A stretch of DNA of 64,000 nt from Lactifluus volemus (Eukaryota > Basidiomycota > Agaricomycetes > Russulales > Russulaceae), in the NCBI GenBank assembly GCA_022376515.1, contig WTXI01000017.1, positions 372,001 through 436,000 of the forward strand. The letters run 5' to 3'. This document shows, in pieces, positions 44,030 through 56,203 of the stretch (position 1 is the stretch's first letter; each line of letters opens with the position of its first letter). The translations under genes were made by a program, and so were the position numbers. The notes below the pieces were generated by a model that had not been told where the DNA came from, ran no database searches, and worked only from the letters and a program-made list of their open reading frames with translations.

Positions 44030-47000
44030 ATGTCGAGTAAACTATCTTTTTTTCAAAAATTTGCTCGCAAACCCCGTAATATCCACCCTGGCAATAACCA
44101 CCCTATCCGTGTGTACTACCTTAACATGTCGTTTCCATTAACTCTTGACTGCGCCTTTTTTAGCTGCTGGTCGTACCGACCGTACCCCACTGGAGCCGAT
44201 CGCCAGAGGTACTGATATTGCGATTGGCACGACGGAGTTAGGTCTTTTAGTCCTGAAGGATCTCGGGGCCTTGGCTAAAAAGTTGCCCTTCCTCGGGCCG
44301 GCTGCGAGTATCATCCTCAGAGTCCTCGCCATGAGAAATGTGAGCGCCTCGCCTGGCTTTCAACATCTTCTGTGTTGATGATTGTATTTCAGGACGTGAA
44401 GAATTACAAGAAAGAGTGGAAAGTGGTGACGGACAAACTGGAAAATGTTGGGAATATCCTCGTCGAAGTTGGTACATTCTGCCAAAGGCATGGTTTGAAG
44501 AAAGAACAACTGCCAAGTGGACTGCTCGATGCCTTGGAACCCTTTCAGAGGTGTCTTTTTCCCCTTTGTTAACATATGCCGTGGTCTAACCTAGTTCAAG
44601 TGACTTCGAAGGCATTTTCGCTGCTCTGCAAGAATGTGCGAAGGTAACAGGAGTCACACAGGTCATTCTTCGTACCGATCTGCTGGGGACGGTTGAGAAA
44701 TATGATAGAACATTGTCACACGTCCTTCAAGTACTACAGGTTTGTCAGAAGCAATATTATCTCTTATCGTTCGTTCAAAGTGATTTTGTAGATCAAGTTG
44801 GGCCTTTTATCTCTCTTGAACCCAATCATTGAAGGCGGCAACGTCGGGGCAGAGTTAGACGGTGTGTAGTTCTGGTAGTCACAAGATGGACATCCGGTCA
44901 TTTTGACATCAAACTAGAATGTAGTGCAACCATCAGAGAATTGCCATACGCGGGAGGCCGACCATTCGACGACGAGAAGCGCTGTCTTCCAGGCACACGT
45001 GAAGATTTTCTCGAATACATCACCAACTGGGTCGAGAATCCCGGATCCGAACGAGGGCTCGTCATCCTTGGCCAGGCAGGGACGGGAAAGTCTTCGATTG
45101 CACATGAGGTCGCCCGCCTCTTCGAGAAGAACTGTCTTGGTTCTTACTTCGCTTTTCGGCGGAAGGAGGGATCCAAAGACAAGGCATACCAGCTCTTCAC
45201 CACACTTGCTCGCGATCTTTCTTACTACAGTCCTTCCTTCAAACTCGCCCTCGGGAGGGTCATCAAGGACAATCCATATCTTCGTAACACCGGGGCCTAC
45301 GATACACTCTTTCAACGTCTCCTCCTTGAACCGCTCAGGCTTCCGCAACTTGTCGATCCGATTCTCGTCATCATCGATGCGTTGGATGAGAGTGGGGATG
45401 CGATAGGCAAAAAAGGGTTACACACGTTTCTTGCTCAGCACCTCTCCGAACTGCCATCCAACTTCCGTGTACTCATTACTTCGAGGCCTGAGAATGGGAT
45501 CGAACCTGCGTTTTCTAACGCATCGTCCACCCACACCATCTCCATAAATGATGACAAACTGGCAAAGACAGAGGAAGATATTAGAATTTATCTTCAGAGC
45601 GAGCTGCCTCCGGACGTGTTCGAAGAACATGGTGTCAAATTGACAAAGGCGGCGGAGGGCCTGTTTCAGTGGGCAGCCGTTGCATCCAGCTTCATCAATG
45701 GCCCTGATAGTCTTGGCCTCAGCAAAAGAGAGTGCGTAGAACGCTTGTTGAGCCGCTCTCGAGGTCAGACTGGACAAGGATTATTGGATAACCTGTATGA
45801 AGGAGTTCTCAAGGAGTGCTTCAAATCGCCTGAAGCACAGGACATATTTCGGTCGATCATGGGACAAATTCTTGCTGCGGTCAAGCCTCTCTCCACGGAT
45901 TCCCTGATTGCCCTGCGACGGCATGCATCCAAAGATGACCCCGATGATTCTTATCGTGTTCTTGGAGTTCTCTCTTACCTCGGCTCGCTGCTGAGCAACG
46001 TCACTTCATCTGACCGGACGCGTCGGATCGTTCTTCTCCATATTTCATTCCGCGACTTTCTGACGAATAGGAAGAGTAACATATTTTATGTCGACCTTCG
46101 CAATGCCCATCATCAGTTGGCACATTCATGCCTCGACTTGATGCTCGATAGGCTCAAATTCAACATCTGCGAACTGGAGTCATCATATTTGGCCAACAGC
46201 GATGTTCCAGACATCGAATCTCGAATTATCGAACACATTCCAGCTGCTCTATCTTATGCCTGTATCTACTGGAACAAGCATTTAGAATGTGTCGCTTTCG
46301 AGCACAATCTGTTCACAAAAATTGGGTTCCTGTTCGGGGAGAAGTTTCTCTTTTGGCTGGAAGTTCTTAGCATGAAGAACAGTGTGGGTATTGCTTTACC
46401 AGCATTGTCATCTCTGGTGTCATGGCTGCAGCGGGAGGTAGGTGTATGCCAAGATTCGATGTGACATGTACTGACGTTTGGGTAAAACTGAAATAGGGAT
46501 CGCGAACGGGGATAAAGAACTTGTTGGGATTGGTGAATGACGCATCCAGATTTGTGCGATACTTCGGAATGGCGGTAGCAAGGAGCGCTCCACATATCTA
46601 TATCTCTGCACTCCCTTTCGCCCCAAGCTCTTCCCGCATCTTCAATGAATACTTTCACCGATTTGGTCACACATTGACCTTTGAGCGCGGGCAGTTGTCT
46701 CATTGGCCGGCACTGGAAATGAAGATTAATGCACACGCCCGCTCTGTCAGTTCTGTTGCATTCTCGCCAGATGGACAGCGTATCGCATCGGCCTCGTACG
46801 ATCGCACGATTCGCGTGTGGGATCTGGCAACAGGACAGGATGTAGCGGGCCCGTTTACTGGACACACCGAATCGGTCAGATCAGTTGCATTCTCGCCGGA
46901 CGGACAGCGTATCGCATCGGCCTCGAAAGATTGCACGATTTTCGTGTGGGATGCGGCAATGGGACAAGTTGTAGCAGGGCCGTTTACTGGACACACCGAT

Positions 47001-48629
47001 CTGGTCGATTCTGTTGTATTCTCACCGGATGGACAGCGTATCGCATCGGCCTCTGGAGATCGTACAATTCGCGTGTGGGATGCGGCAACAGGACAGATCA
47101 TAGTAGGCCCATTTATTGGACACACCCACATGGTCAATTCTGTTGCATTCTCGCCAGATGGACAGCGTATCGCATCGGCCTCTTGTGATCGCACGATTCG
47201 CATGTGGGATGCGGCAACAGGACAGATCGTAGCAGGCCCGTTTATTGGACACACCCACACGGTCAATTCTGTTACATTCTCGCCAGATGGACAACGGATC
47301 GCATCGGCCTCGGTAGATCGCACAATTCGTGTGTGGGATGCGACAACAGGACATGTCATAGCAGGCCCGTTTACTGGACACACTAAATGGGTCCATTGTG
47401 TCGCATTCTCGCCGGACGGACAGTGTATCGCATCGGCCTCGTACGATTGCACGATTCGTGTGTGGGATGCGGCAACAGGACAGGTCGTAGCTGGCCCGTT
47501 TACTGGACACACTGATGATGTCACTTCTGTTACATTCTCGCTGGATGGACAGCGGATTGCGTCGGCCTCGAAGGATCACACGATTTGTGTGTGGGATGCG
47601 GCAATGGGACAGGTCGTAGCTGGCCCGTTTACTGGACACACCGGATCGATCAATTCTGTTGCATTCTCGCCAGACGGACAGGGGATCACATCGGCCTCGG
47701 ACGATCAGACGATTCATGTGTGGGATGCGGCAACAGGACAGGCTGTAGCGGGTCCGTTTACTGGACACACCGATCGGGTCAGTTCTGTTGCATTCTCGCC
47801 GGACGGACGGCGTATCGCATCGGCCTCGTATGATTGCACGATTCGCGTGTGGGATGCAGCAACTGGACAGGTCGTAGCGGGCCCGTTTTCTGCATACACC
47901 CAATCAGTTGCAATCTCACCAGATGGACAGTGTGTCGCATCAGCCTTGAGAGGTCTCACAGTTCATGTGCATGATGTGGCAACAGGTCAGATTGTAGCAG
48001 GCCCATTTATTGGACACACCCGTGAGGTCTATCGTGTTGCATTCTCGCAAGATGGACAGCGTATCGCATCGGTCTCGCTCGATGGCACGATTCGTGTGTG
48101 GGATGCAGCAACAGGACGGGTGGTAGTGGACCCGATTACTGGACACACCAAATTCGTTCATGTTGTTGCATTCTCGCCAGATGGACAGCGTATCGCATTG
48201 TCCTCAAGCGATACACTTTGCGTGCGGGATGTGGTAACAGGGCAGGTTGTAGCGGGCCCATTTACTGGATACCCCTCTTGGGTCAATTCTGTTGCATTTT
48301 CGCCAGATGGACGGCATATCTCATCGGCCTCGGTCGATCGCACGATTCGCATGTGGGATGTAGCAACCGGACCGGTCGTAGCAAACCCCTCTACTGGATA
48401 CACTGAATCGGATGGGCTCCATTTTACGGACCAATCCCTCATTAATAACGATGGTTGGATATTAGGCCCGGGAGGGGAGGAAGAACTTCTTCTTTGGATT
48501 CCTGATCTTCACAGACGCTGTCTTCATAGACCTAGCAATGTCTGGATTGCAGGCGAACATGAAACCCGGCTTGATCTCTCGGACTGGGTGCATGGCTTAA
48601 ATTGGGCTACAGTATATGACATATGTTGA
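44030..48629 (+). CDS. NACHT-WD40 NLR-like protein, intact (1426 aa)
   Basis: STAND NTPase of the HET-E/NWD type, a cytosolic sensor linked in fungi to heterokaryon incompatibility and non-self recognition. Exons are 44030-44108, 44164-44339, 44393-44550, 44595-44739, 44792-44861, 44918-46437 and 46497-48629. All joins keep frame, giving 1427 codons with stop. Residues 1-210 form a predicted helical region (LGALAKKLPFLGPAASIILRV, YKKEWKVVTDKLENVGNIL) resembling the MLKL/HeLo-like helical bundles found on fungal NLRs. NACHT follows, with P-loop GQAGTGKSS and Walker B ILVIIDALDE, then a winged-helix-like linker. Thirteen WD40 units of about 43 residues (SVAFSPDGQRIASAS.D.TIRVWDAATGQVVAGPF.GH) precede a conserved tail (DGWILGPGGEEELLLWIP). 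The paralogue at 7322-17600 is disrupted. Confidence 0.93.
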
Positions 48630-49710
48630 CAATTTATCTAAATAGGCCGTTGTATGCTCTAATCTCCCCTTAGAATGTCTGCCCTCATCTGGCTTTATTG
48701 TGATAGTGCCAAATCCGAGTCCGTTATTTGTTAGACTAGTAAACCATTCACCTATCCATTGCTGCGTTCCGATAAAAAGTACTACGACGCGTTTCAACTT
48801 CTATGGCAGCGGCGTTTGGTATTATTTGAGAGCCAAACCTTTTTTTTACAAACAATCCACCAGCATGATCTTCACATACACGATGTCAAGTGTCAGAGGA
48901 AAGTCCATAAATAAAATGGCTCGCTGAATAAATGAAAAAAAAAAAAAACAGACCATAATCGATCTTACGACGAGTCCGATTAGACCCCCCTTCTGTCGTT
49001 GCGGATGTCCGATCGTGATGACCACCTTGTTCTGGACAGTGGTCTATATTCATCTTGACAACGAGGACTCTGAACACCGTGACTGGCACGTTTAGTCGTC
49101 TCCGCTTTGGTAGGAGATAGAGGAGAGACAATCCTTGCTTGCGTCCTGATCCGCTTGTCCGGTCTTAATCGTAATGTAAAGTCGGCAATGATGTTGGGTT
49201 CTGTGACGGTAGAAAGGGCTTGTACCAAGTTCTCGAGGGTTGATAAATTCTTTTCCCCTTCTCGCGTTCTCAATGCAAGTCGTAAAGTCTGACTCCGAGT
49301 CACCTCTCCATTTGGAGAAGCAAAAGGGTGACGCCGATGTTTATACTAGCTTGAAGGAGGTTATAGGTGGGTTCGAATCACGGAATGGGTGGTTCCTGAT
49401 CATCTCACCTCTGAAAAGTCCCTATACAAGATCTGCCGCGCACCACGGAATCGATTTGTGGTATGTAAGTGAATGACATAAGTATCCTGGAGCGTCACTC
49501 TAAGTCAAAACACGTTCAAGTCGTGTACTGTACATTCAGAATCAAGTTAATCGATCGCGACGATATTCTTGTCTTTCCTACGCAAGTACTAGCCGACCAA
49601 CTTGACATTTTGCTACTCGTAGTGGCAACGGCAAGATGTTTCTGCTGATATGATACGTGTGTGAGTGAGCGGAAGCTTCCGAGAAATTCGAACCTCACAT
49701 GACCTCCCAC
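48630..49710 (+). repeat. 3' flank of the intact NLR, inverted duplicate of 6200-7321
   Basis: Downstream sequence matching the reverse complement of 6200-7321. On its minus strand a frame at 48980-49303 (LRLALRTREG..TVTEP) has a diverged counterpart at 6720-6925, but the frames are not conserved, so I treat both as non-coding duplicates. Confidence 0.75.
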
Positions 49711-49734
49711 CCACGCAGGGGATCGTGCTGCCGG

Positions 49735-50005
49735 TGCCTGTGACTCTGTTCGTTTGTCCTTGCAGCAGATCTCTCCCTAGCGCAACTGTTCGTAGTAGTC
49801 GCATCTGCGGTGAGGCAGAGGTGATGAAAGGTTTACCTGCGGATGAGTGAGTGCATCGTGTTTGTGATTTAAGGCATTTTGGTGTTGAGATCGCTGGATG
49901 AGAATGCGGCCCACTGATTGGGATCGTCGTGAGTGACCACCGGGGTGAGTCTGTCTAACCTTTGGTGATGTTACAGAGGCTAGACAAACTCATCCACGGG
50001 GGTGA
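49735..50005 (+). repeat. dispersed repeat, copy b (partner 43095-43360)
   Basis: See the copy at 43095. Both end in ACTCATCCAC(A/G)GG and share about four-fifths of positions by eye. Confidence 0.75.
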
Positions 50006-50299
50006 GGGACCGTGACTCTCCCAATTCATGAGCGTAGTGAAGAGTCGGAGCACGAATACAGTCACGAGACTCAGAGGAAAAGACACGCCTCCCTTTTTTA
50101 GGCATGTAATTCCTCGCTATGAGTCGTCCGTATAGCGCATTTCCTTAACTGTTTCTGAGCTGAGCCATGCGGTTTCACTCCAATGAAGTGCCAGTGCACA
50201 CACTCGTTATCTCCTCAAAATTTTCTTTAAAGCTTAGAATCTCGACTAGTACTTCCCCCTTTCTTGTACCACCCTTTACTACGGCTTAGGTCAAAGAAG

Positions 50300-52732
50300 A
50301 TGTCTGCAGACGCTCGAGGTCAGCGTAAAGCGGCCATAGCCGAGTCAGATGAAAGGCTACTAGCTGAGCTTGGATACAAGCAGGAATTTCAACGTGCATT
50401 TAGACCGCTCGAGGTTTTTCGTCCTTCTTCCTACCTTGAACTTTTTCGTACAACTCACCTCACATAGGTCTTCGGAATAGCATTCAGCATTGTGGGGCTC
50501 GTGCCCTCCATCACGTTTGTCGATATAGTGCCTTACGTTTGTCATATTATAGACTCTTCATGCACAGGTCTGTCGTGTCATACTCGATACCTAATGGCGG
50601 CCCAATAGCTATGGTCTGGGGAGTCAGTTGTGTACTCTCCCAGTATCAACTTGAGCTTTTTCTGAGGGTTATCCAGTGGGCCATCGCCAGTACCTTTATC
50701 CTCGTTGTCGGCCTATCCATGGCAGAGCTTGCTTCGGCGGCACCCACGTCAGGTGGTGTATGTCATGTCTTGCATTCGGCCCCACTGCATCACCTATCGA
50801 GTTGATGGTTCTCTGTCACGCGATCCAGCTCTATTTTTGGGCCCACGCTTATTCCTCCCCCAAGTGGCGCAACCTCCTCGCTTGGGTCGTCGGTTGTACG
50901 TCCGAGTCGGCCTTCCTTTCTCTGCGTCTTATAGTAGAATTACCGTTTTACAGATTCCAACACGATTGGGATGATCGCATCAGTTGCGTCAGTCGACTGG
51001 GGTGCGGTGGTCCAAATCATGGCTGCCGCAAGCATCAGCTCAAACGGATCCTTCACCCCGACGAGTTCGAAAGCTTTGTTCGTATTTGAATATTCAGTTT
51101 GAGTTCCTGTCTGAAGTATTATCATAGCGGTGTGTACGTGGGCGTCGTGCTCAGTCACGCGGTCGTGTGCTGCCTGGGAACGAAAATATTGGCCAGATTG
51201 CAAAATGTATACATGGCCCTGAATATCTCGTGAGTTCGCAAACTTCATATTATATGGGGCCAAGACGCACTCTCTATTTGACAACTTCAGACTTTGCTTT
51301 GCTGTCATCATCGCACTGCCCGCTGCAACTCCCAGAGAACTCAAGAACAATGCTAGCTATGCTCTCGGAAATTTTACAAACCGTCAGCACTTACCAAGAA
51401 GATGTTCCCCTCCTTTCGTAGTTGACTTGGCGTCCTACAGTATATGGTTGGCCAAATGGCTTTGCGTTCACCTTGAGCTTTTTGGCACCCATATGGACCT
51501 TCGGTGCGTAATGGCGCTGTGATCATGAATTCGCGCCAACGATACATTGCCCTCCAGGCTCATGTGACTCTACTGTACATATTTCTGAGGAGGCTTCGAA
51601 TGCGGCAATCGCTGTCCCATGGACCATCGTCTGCTCTGTTTCCATTGCTGGCATGCTTGGCTTTGGTGCGTCATCCCTCGTCTCGCTTCTGCTGGCTGGC
51701 TGCTTAATTCCGAGCCTCTGTGCCATAGCGGTGAACGTGACTCTCGCATTCTGCATGGGTCAGGACCTCGAGGGTCTCATGACCAACAGCATTGGACAAC
51801 CTATGGCCCAGATTTTCTTGAATAGCTTTGGAAAGACGACCACGCTTGCCGTGTGGGCATTCATCATTCTGGCGCAGTATATGATGGGCTCGAGCATGGT
51901 CCGTTTCTGTTCTTTCACACAAATTCTCGGTGGTTCACTCGGATGCTGGCTGATCAACTTGCAGATGCTCGTTGCCTCGCGCCAGTCCTTCGCCTTGTAC
52001 GTCTCGACATGTCAAACTACCCCACTATCAACCAATAACTGATGTTCTTACTCAGTGCGCGGGATGGCGCTCTCCCATTCTCGAGCTGGCTTTATCGCAT
52101 GAACGGCTTTACCAAAACACCAGCCAACTCTGTCCTGTTTTGTGCCGCGGGCTCAATCGTGCTTGGCGCACTTGTCTTCGCAGGCCCCCAAGCAGTCAAT
52201 GCTGTCTTTGCAATTGCTATCGCTGCACAATATGTAGCATACTCTATTCCGATCACCGCGCGGTGGACCTGGAGGAAGGAGAACAGATGGACGCCAGGAC
52301 CGTTCTCTCTTGGAGCATGGGTGAGTGCGTTTTCGCTTCACCAATTGTCAAAAAATGCTGGAATAATACTATCTTAGAGCGGAATTTGCGCCATAATTCT
52401 GTCGCTGGATGGTCTTCACGTCGATCGTTTCCTTCTTTCCTATGACGAGTAACACGAGCGCGCAAGACATGAACTACACTGTCGTTGTGCTCGGTGGTGT
52501 ACTCATCTTCTCTCTTGTGTGGTATTACTTTCCCGTATACGGTGGCGTGCATTGGTTTGAGGGACCAGTACCGACTGTGGTTGGGTATATGGGAGGGCGC
52601 ACTGGCAAGTGGATGGTACAGAAGGACGTTGAAGAGGTCCACAATGGTAGTGCCGAGAGGGAGAAGCAGACTATTACAACAGAGACGAGCGCAGTTAAAG
52701 CTAGTCGAGCATTATGTCCAAGTAGTTATTGA
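50300..52732 (+). pseudogene. amino-acid/choline-type permease (APC family), tandem copy A, frameshifted
   Basis: Plasma-membrane transporter of the APC superfamily close to fungal GABA/choline permeases. It starts MSADARGQRKAAIAESDERLLAELGYKQEF. Membrane blocks follow across about ten short introns: VFGIAFSIVGLVPSI, SIPNGGPIAMVWG, FILVVGLSMAELASAAPTSGG, LYFWAHAYSSPKWRNLLAW, NTIGMIASVASVDWG, GVYVGVVLSHAVVC, YGWPNGFAFTLSFLAP, VHISEEASNAAIAVPW, LAVWAFIILAQYMMGS and LYRMNGFTKTPANSVLF. After the last intron (ending near 52377) the exon lacks two bases relative to copy B (near 52400). The reading then stops early and the final membrane segments (FTSIVSFFPM..NYTVVVLGGVLIFSLVWYYFPVYGG) fall out of frame. 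Otherwise splice sites are kept. Confidence 0.82.
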
Positions 52733-52829
52733 TGCTTTCTCCTGAGTACCGAATCCGAAGTAGCAAATGTACTGCTAGATAGACAGTGCAATGCTGTAAT
52801 TATAGAACAGCGCTTCCTACCATAAAGGT

Positions 52830-53015
52830 TTGGGTCTCAAATACGGTCAGTGCATACGCTGCTACCATGGAATTGAAACGCCTCTCAGTACTGTTATTGG
52901 AACGCAGCAACGGATAGGTTTAACACATGATGGATTCGAATGTCACAACATTCAGATCAGGGCAGACACTTTGAGGGAACAAGAGAGCACACAACTGCCT
53001 ACTATTAAAACATAT
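52830..53015 (+). repeat. third copy of the NLR 3'-flank repeat
   Basis: GCTGCTACCATGGAATTGAAACGCCTCTC..GTACTG..GGAACGCAGCAACGG and GGGCAGACACTTTGAGGGAA match 7145-7330 in the same orientation and 48600-48850 in reverse. No WD40 coding sequence is attached, so this repeat moves or is copied independently of the NLR gene. It lies between the two permease copies. Confidence 0.7.
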
Positions 53016-53529
53016 CCGACAAAATGTCCGACTCGGAGCCAAGTGACATTTGTTTCATACGTCCTGTACTCGAACATTCTCCGAGTCTTCTCACGAATAC
53101 TTGATGATAGTAAAAGTAACCCTGACGAACTAGTAGTTTTTGTACGTCTCGACTGTCACTTGAAGGCTCTGAAGAGAACACGGTTTAGAGCTCGGCTCTC
53201 TGTCTTATGAAGGGTGTGACAAAACAGGTCACGGTCACGAGACTCGGACCCAGGCGCCTCTCTTTTTCAGGCCTACAGTACAGTACTGCACTGCGCTACG
53301 GTCAATTTTATTGGGCTTCTTATCGGTTCTACTTACGTTTCACCTTGTTCCATACAAAAATCGGCTATTTCCTTACCCGATCCTGGGCCATGTGGTGTCA
53401 CTCCATGTCCTTCTTCCCTGGGCCGTCTTATCTCCTCTTACTACTAGTACAGCTGAGAATCTTGACTCCGCTGGGGAGCGAGCCTTACCTCTTCATTGCA
53501 CACAACCTTTACTACAGCTTAGGTCGAAG

Positions 53530-55901
53530 ATGTCTGCAGACGTCCGAAGACAGCGTAAAGCGGCCATAGCCGAGTCAGATGAGAGGTTACTAGCTGGGCT
53601 TGGATACAAGCAGGAATTTCAGCGTGAATTTAGACCGCTCGAGGTTTTTTCGTCCTTCTTCCTACCTTGAACTTTTTCGTACCACTCACCTCGCATAGGT
53701 ATTCGGAATCGCATTCAGCATTGTGGGGCTCGTGCCCTCTATCGCGTTTGTCCTTATAGTGCCCTACGTTTGTCATATTATCGACTCTTCACTGGCGCGT
53801 ACAGCTCCGTCTTGTTTTACTCGATACCTAATGGAGGTCCAGTAGCTATGGTATGGGGGGTCAGTTCTATTGCTTTTCACCGTATCCAACTTCGAGCTGT
53901 TTTTTCTGAGGGTTATACAGTGGGCCGTCGCCAGTACCTTTATCTTCTTCGGTGGCCTATCCATGGCAGAGCTTGCTTCAGCAGCACCCACGTCAGGTGG
54001 TGTATGTCATGTCTTGCATTTGGCCCTACTGTATGACCTATCGAGTTGATGGTTCTCTGTGCCACGCGTTCCAGCTCTATTTTTGGGCCCACTCTTATTC
54101 ATCCCCCAAGTGGCGCAACCTCCTCGCTTGGATCGTCGGTTGTATGTCCGACTTCCCTTTCTCCGGATCTTACATCCGAATTCCAGGTTTACAGATGCCA
54201 ACACAATTGGGATGATCTCATCAGTTGCGTCAGTCGACTGGGGTGCGGCGGTCCAAATCATGGCTGCTGCAGGCCTCAGCTCAAACGGATCCTTCACCAT
54301 GACAAATTCGAAAACTTTGTTCGTGTTCGAAACCGGATTTTGAGTTTCGGTCTGAAATATTATCACTTGCCAATTAGTGGTGTATACGTGGCCGTCGTGC
54401 TCAGTCACACGGTCGTGTGCAGCCTGGGAACGAAAATATTGGCCCGATTGCAAAACGTATACATAGCCCTGAATATCTTGTGAGTTCGTAAATATCATAT
54501 TCTGTGGGGTCATGACGCACTTTTTATTTCACAACTTCAGACTTTGCTTTGCCATCATCATCGCACTGCCCGCTGCAACTCCCAGAGAACTCAAGAACAG
54601 TCCTAGCTACGCCCTCGGTAATTTTACAAACTGTCAGTAGTTTAACATGATCTTCTCCTTCCGTTGTTGATATGGCATTCTGCAGTGTATGATTGGCCCA
54701 ATGGCTTTGCGTTCATCTTGAGCTTTTTGGCACCCGTATGGACTATCTGTGCGTACTGGCGCTGTGACCGTAAATGCCCGCAGATGATACATTACCCTCT
54801 AGGCTCGTATGACTCCAGTGTACATATCTCTGAGGAGGCTTCGAATGCGGCAATCGCTGTCCCGTGGTCCATCGTCTGGTCCATTTCCATTGGTGGCATT
54901 CTTGGCTTTGGTGCGTCATCCCATCATCTTTGTTTCTTCTGGCTGCTTGATTCCGAGCCTCTGAGCCATAGCGGTGAACGTGACTCTCGCATTCTGCATG
55001 GGTCAGGATCTCGAGGGTCTCATGAACAACAGCCTTGGACAACCTATGGCTCAGATCTTCCTGAATAGTTTTGGAAAGACTATCACGCTGGCCGTGTGGG
55101 CATTCATCATCCTGGCGCAGTATATGATGGGCTCGAGCATGGTCCGTTTCCGTTTCTTTTCCTCAGACCCTTGGTGTGTGACGCTGGTTGATTGTCTTGC
55201 AGATGCTCGCGACTTCGCGCCAGTCCTTCGCTTTGTATGTCTTGACTTGTCAAGCTGCCCGACCCTGACTGATAACTGACATTATTACTCAGTGCACGGG
55301 ATGGCGCTCTCCCATTCTCGAGCTGGCTTTATCGAATGAACAGCTTTACCAAGACACCAGTCAACACTGTCTTGTTTTGTGCCGCCGGCTCAATCGCGCT
55401 TGGCGCACTTGTCTTCGCAGGCACCCAAGCAGTCAACGCCGTCTTTTCAATTTCGAATATCGCACAGTACATCGCGTACTCTATCCCGATCGCTGCGCGG
55501 TGGATCTGGAGGAAGGAGAACGGATGGACGCCAGGACCGTTCTCTCTTGGAGCCTGGGTGAGTGCTGTTTCGGTTCACCAATTGCCCAAAATGCTGGGCT
55601 GATAGTACCTTAGAGCGGAATTTGCGCAATCGTCTCTGTCATCTGGATGATCTTCACCTCAATCGTTTTCCTCTTTCCGACGACAAGTAGCACGAGCGCG
55701 CAAGACATGAACTATACTGTCGTCGTGATCGGCGGTGTGCTCATCCTCTCTCTCGTGTGGTATTACTTTCCCGTATACGGTGGCGTGCATTGGTTTGAGG
55801 GACCAGTGCCGACTGTAGTTGGGTATAGGGGAGGGCGCAAGTGGATGGCACAGAAGGACGTTGAAGAGGTCCACGACGCTAGTGTCGAGAAGGAGAAGTA
55901 G
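53530..55901 (+). CDS. amino-acid/choline-type permease (APC family), tandem copy B, intact
   Basis: Tandem duplicate of 50300-52732. The start is MSADVRRQRKAAIAESDERLLAGLGYKQEF at 53530. It has the same series of membrane blocks and intron positions. All joins I followed are in frame, including the intron with GTTCGT donor after ..NSKTF near 54320. The end reads SGICAIVSVIWMIFTSIVFLFP..NYTVVVIGGVLILSLVWYYFPVYGGVHWFEG, with a cytosolic tail ending ..VHDASVEKEK. The length is that of a 12-helix APC carrier. It is likely a plasma-membrane uptake permease for amino acids, GABA or choline. The substrate cannot be decided. The promoter region (53220-53525) is also related to that of copy A. Confidence 0.87.
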
Positions 55902-56203
55902 AATATTACTACGGTGAGGAGGAGTGAAATGCTGCCAACGCAGTGACAACCTAGTCGAGTGTTATGTGCAAATAGTCAATTCTTTCGCCTGAGTACGTCA
56001 CCAAAGCCACCGCATGAAGAGAATAAGTGACTCGGAGGTTCGGATGCTAAAATGCCCAAGAAAAGACAAAAATATTTATATGAAGGATGGCAATCGTATG
56101 CCCTCCCGACAGACAGAGATCAAGTTGTCAGACGAAGCTTTCAAAGAAAACCAAACATCGACTCCGGGCCGGCCTCGAATCTTTAACTTCATAAATTCCG
56201 CTC

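Noticed and set aside
46700..47903. Long cysteine-rich repeat frames (..CPVNGPATTCPVAASHTRIV..) antisense to the WD40 gene; likewise at 14272-14967 and 7671-8132
   Set aside because: They are shadows of the highly repetitive WD40 coding strand. The sense frame carries the conserved domain and C-terminal tail, and the antisense frames exist in every WD40 block for that reason alone.
46740..48400. CRISPR-like array of regular 129-bp repeats
   Set aside because: The repeats encode WD40 units in one open frame of a eukaryotic gene, with no spacers.
48980..49303. Protein-coding gene on the minus strand (..LRLALRTREG..)
   Set aside because: The duplicate at 6720-6925 does not keep the frame, so there is no sign of coding constraint.
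52830..53210. Part of the permease gene or a separate small gene
   Set aside because: It matches the non-coding NLR 3' flank and contains no conserved frame.
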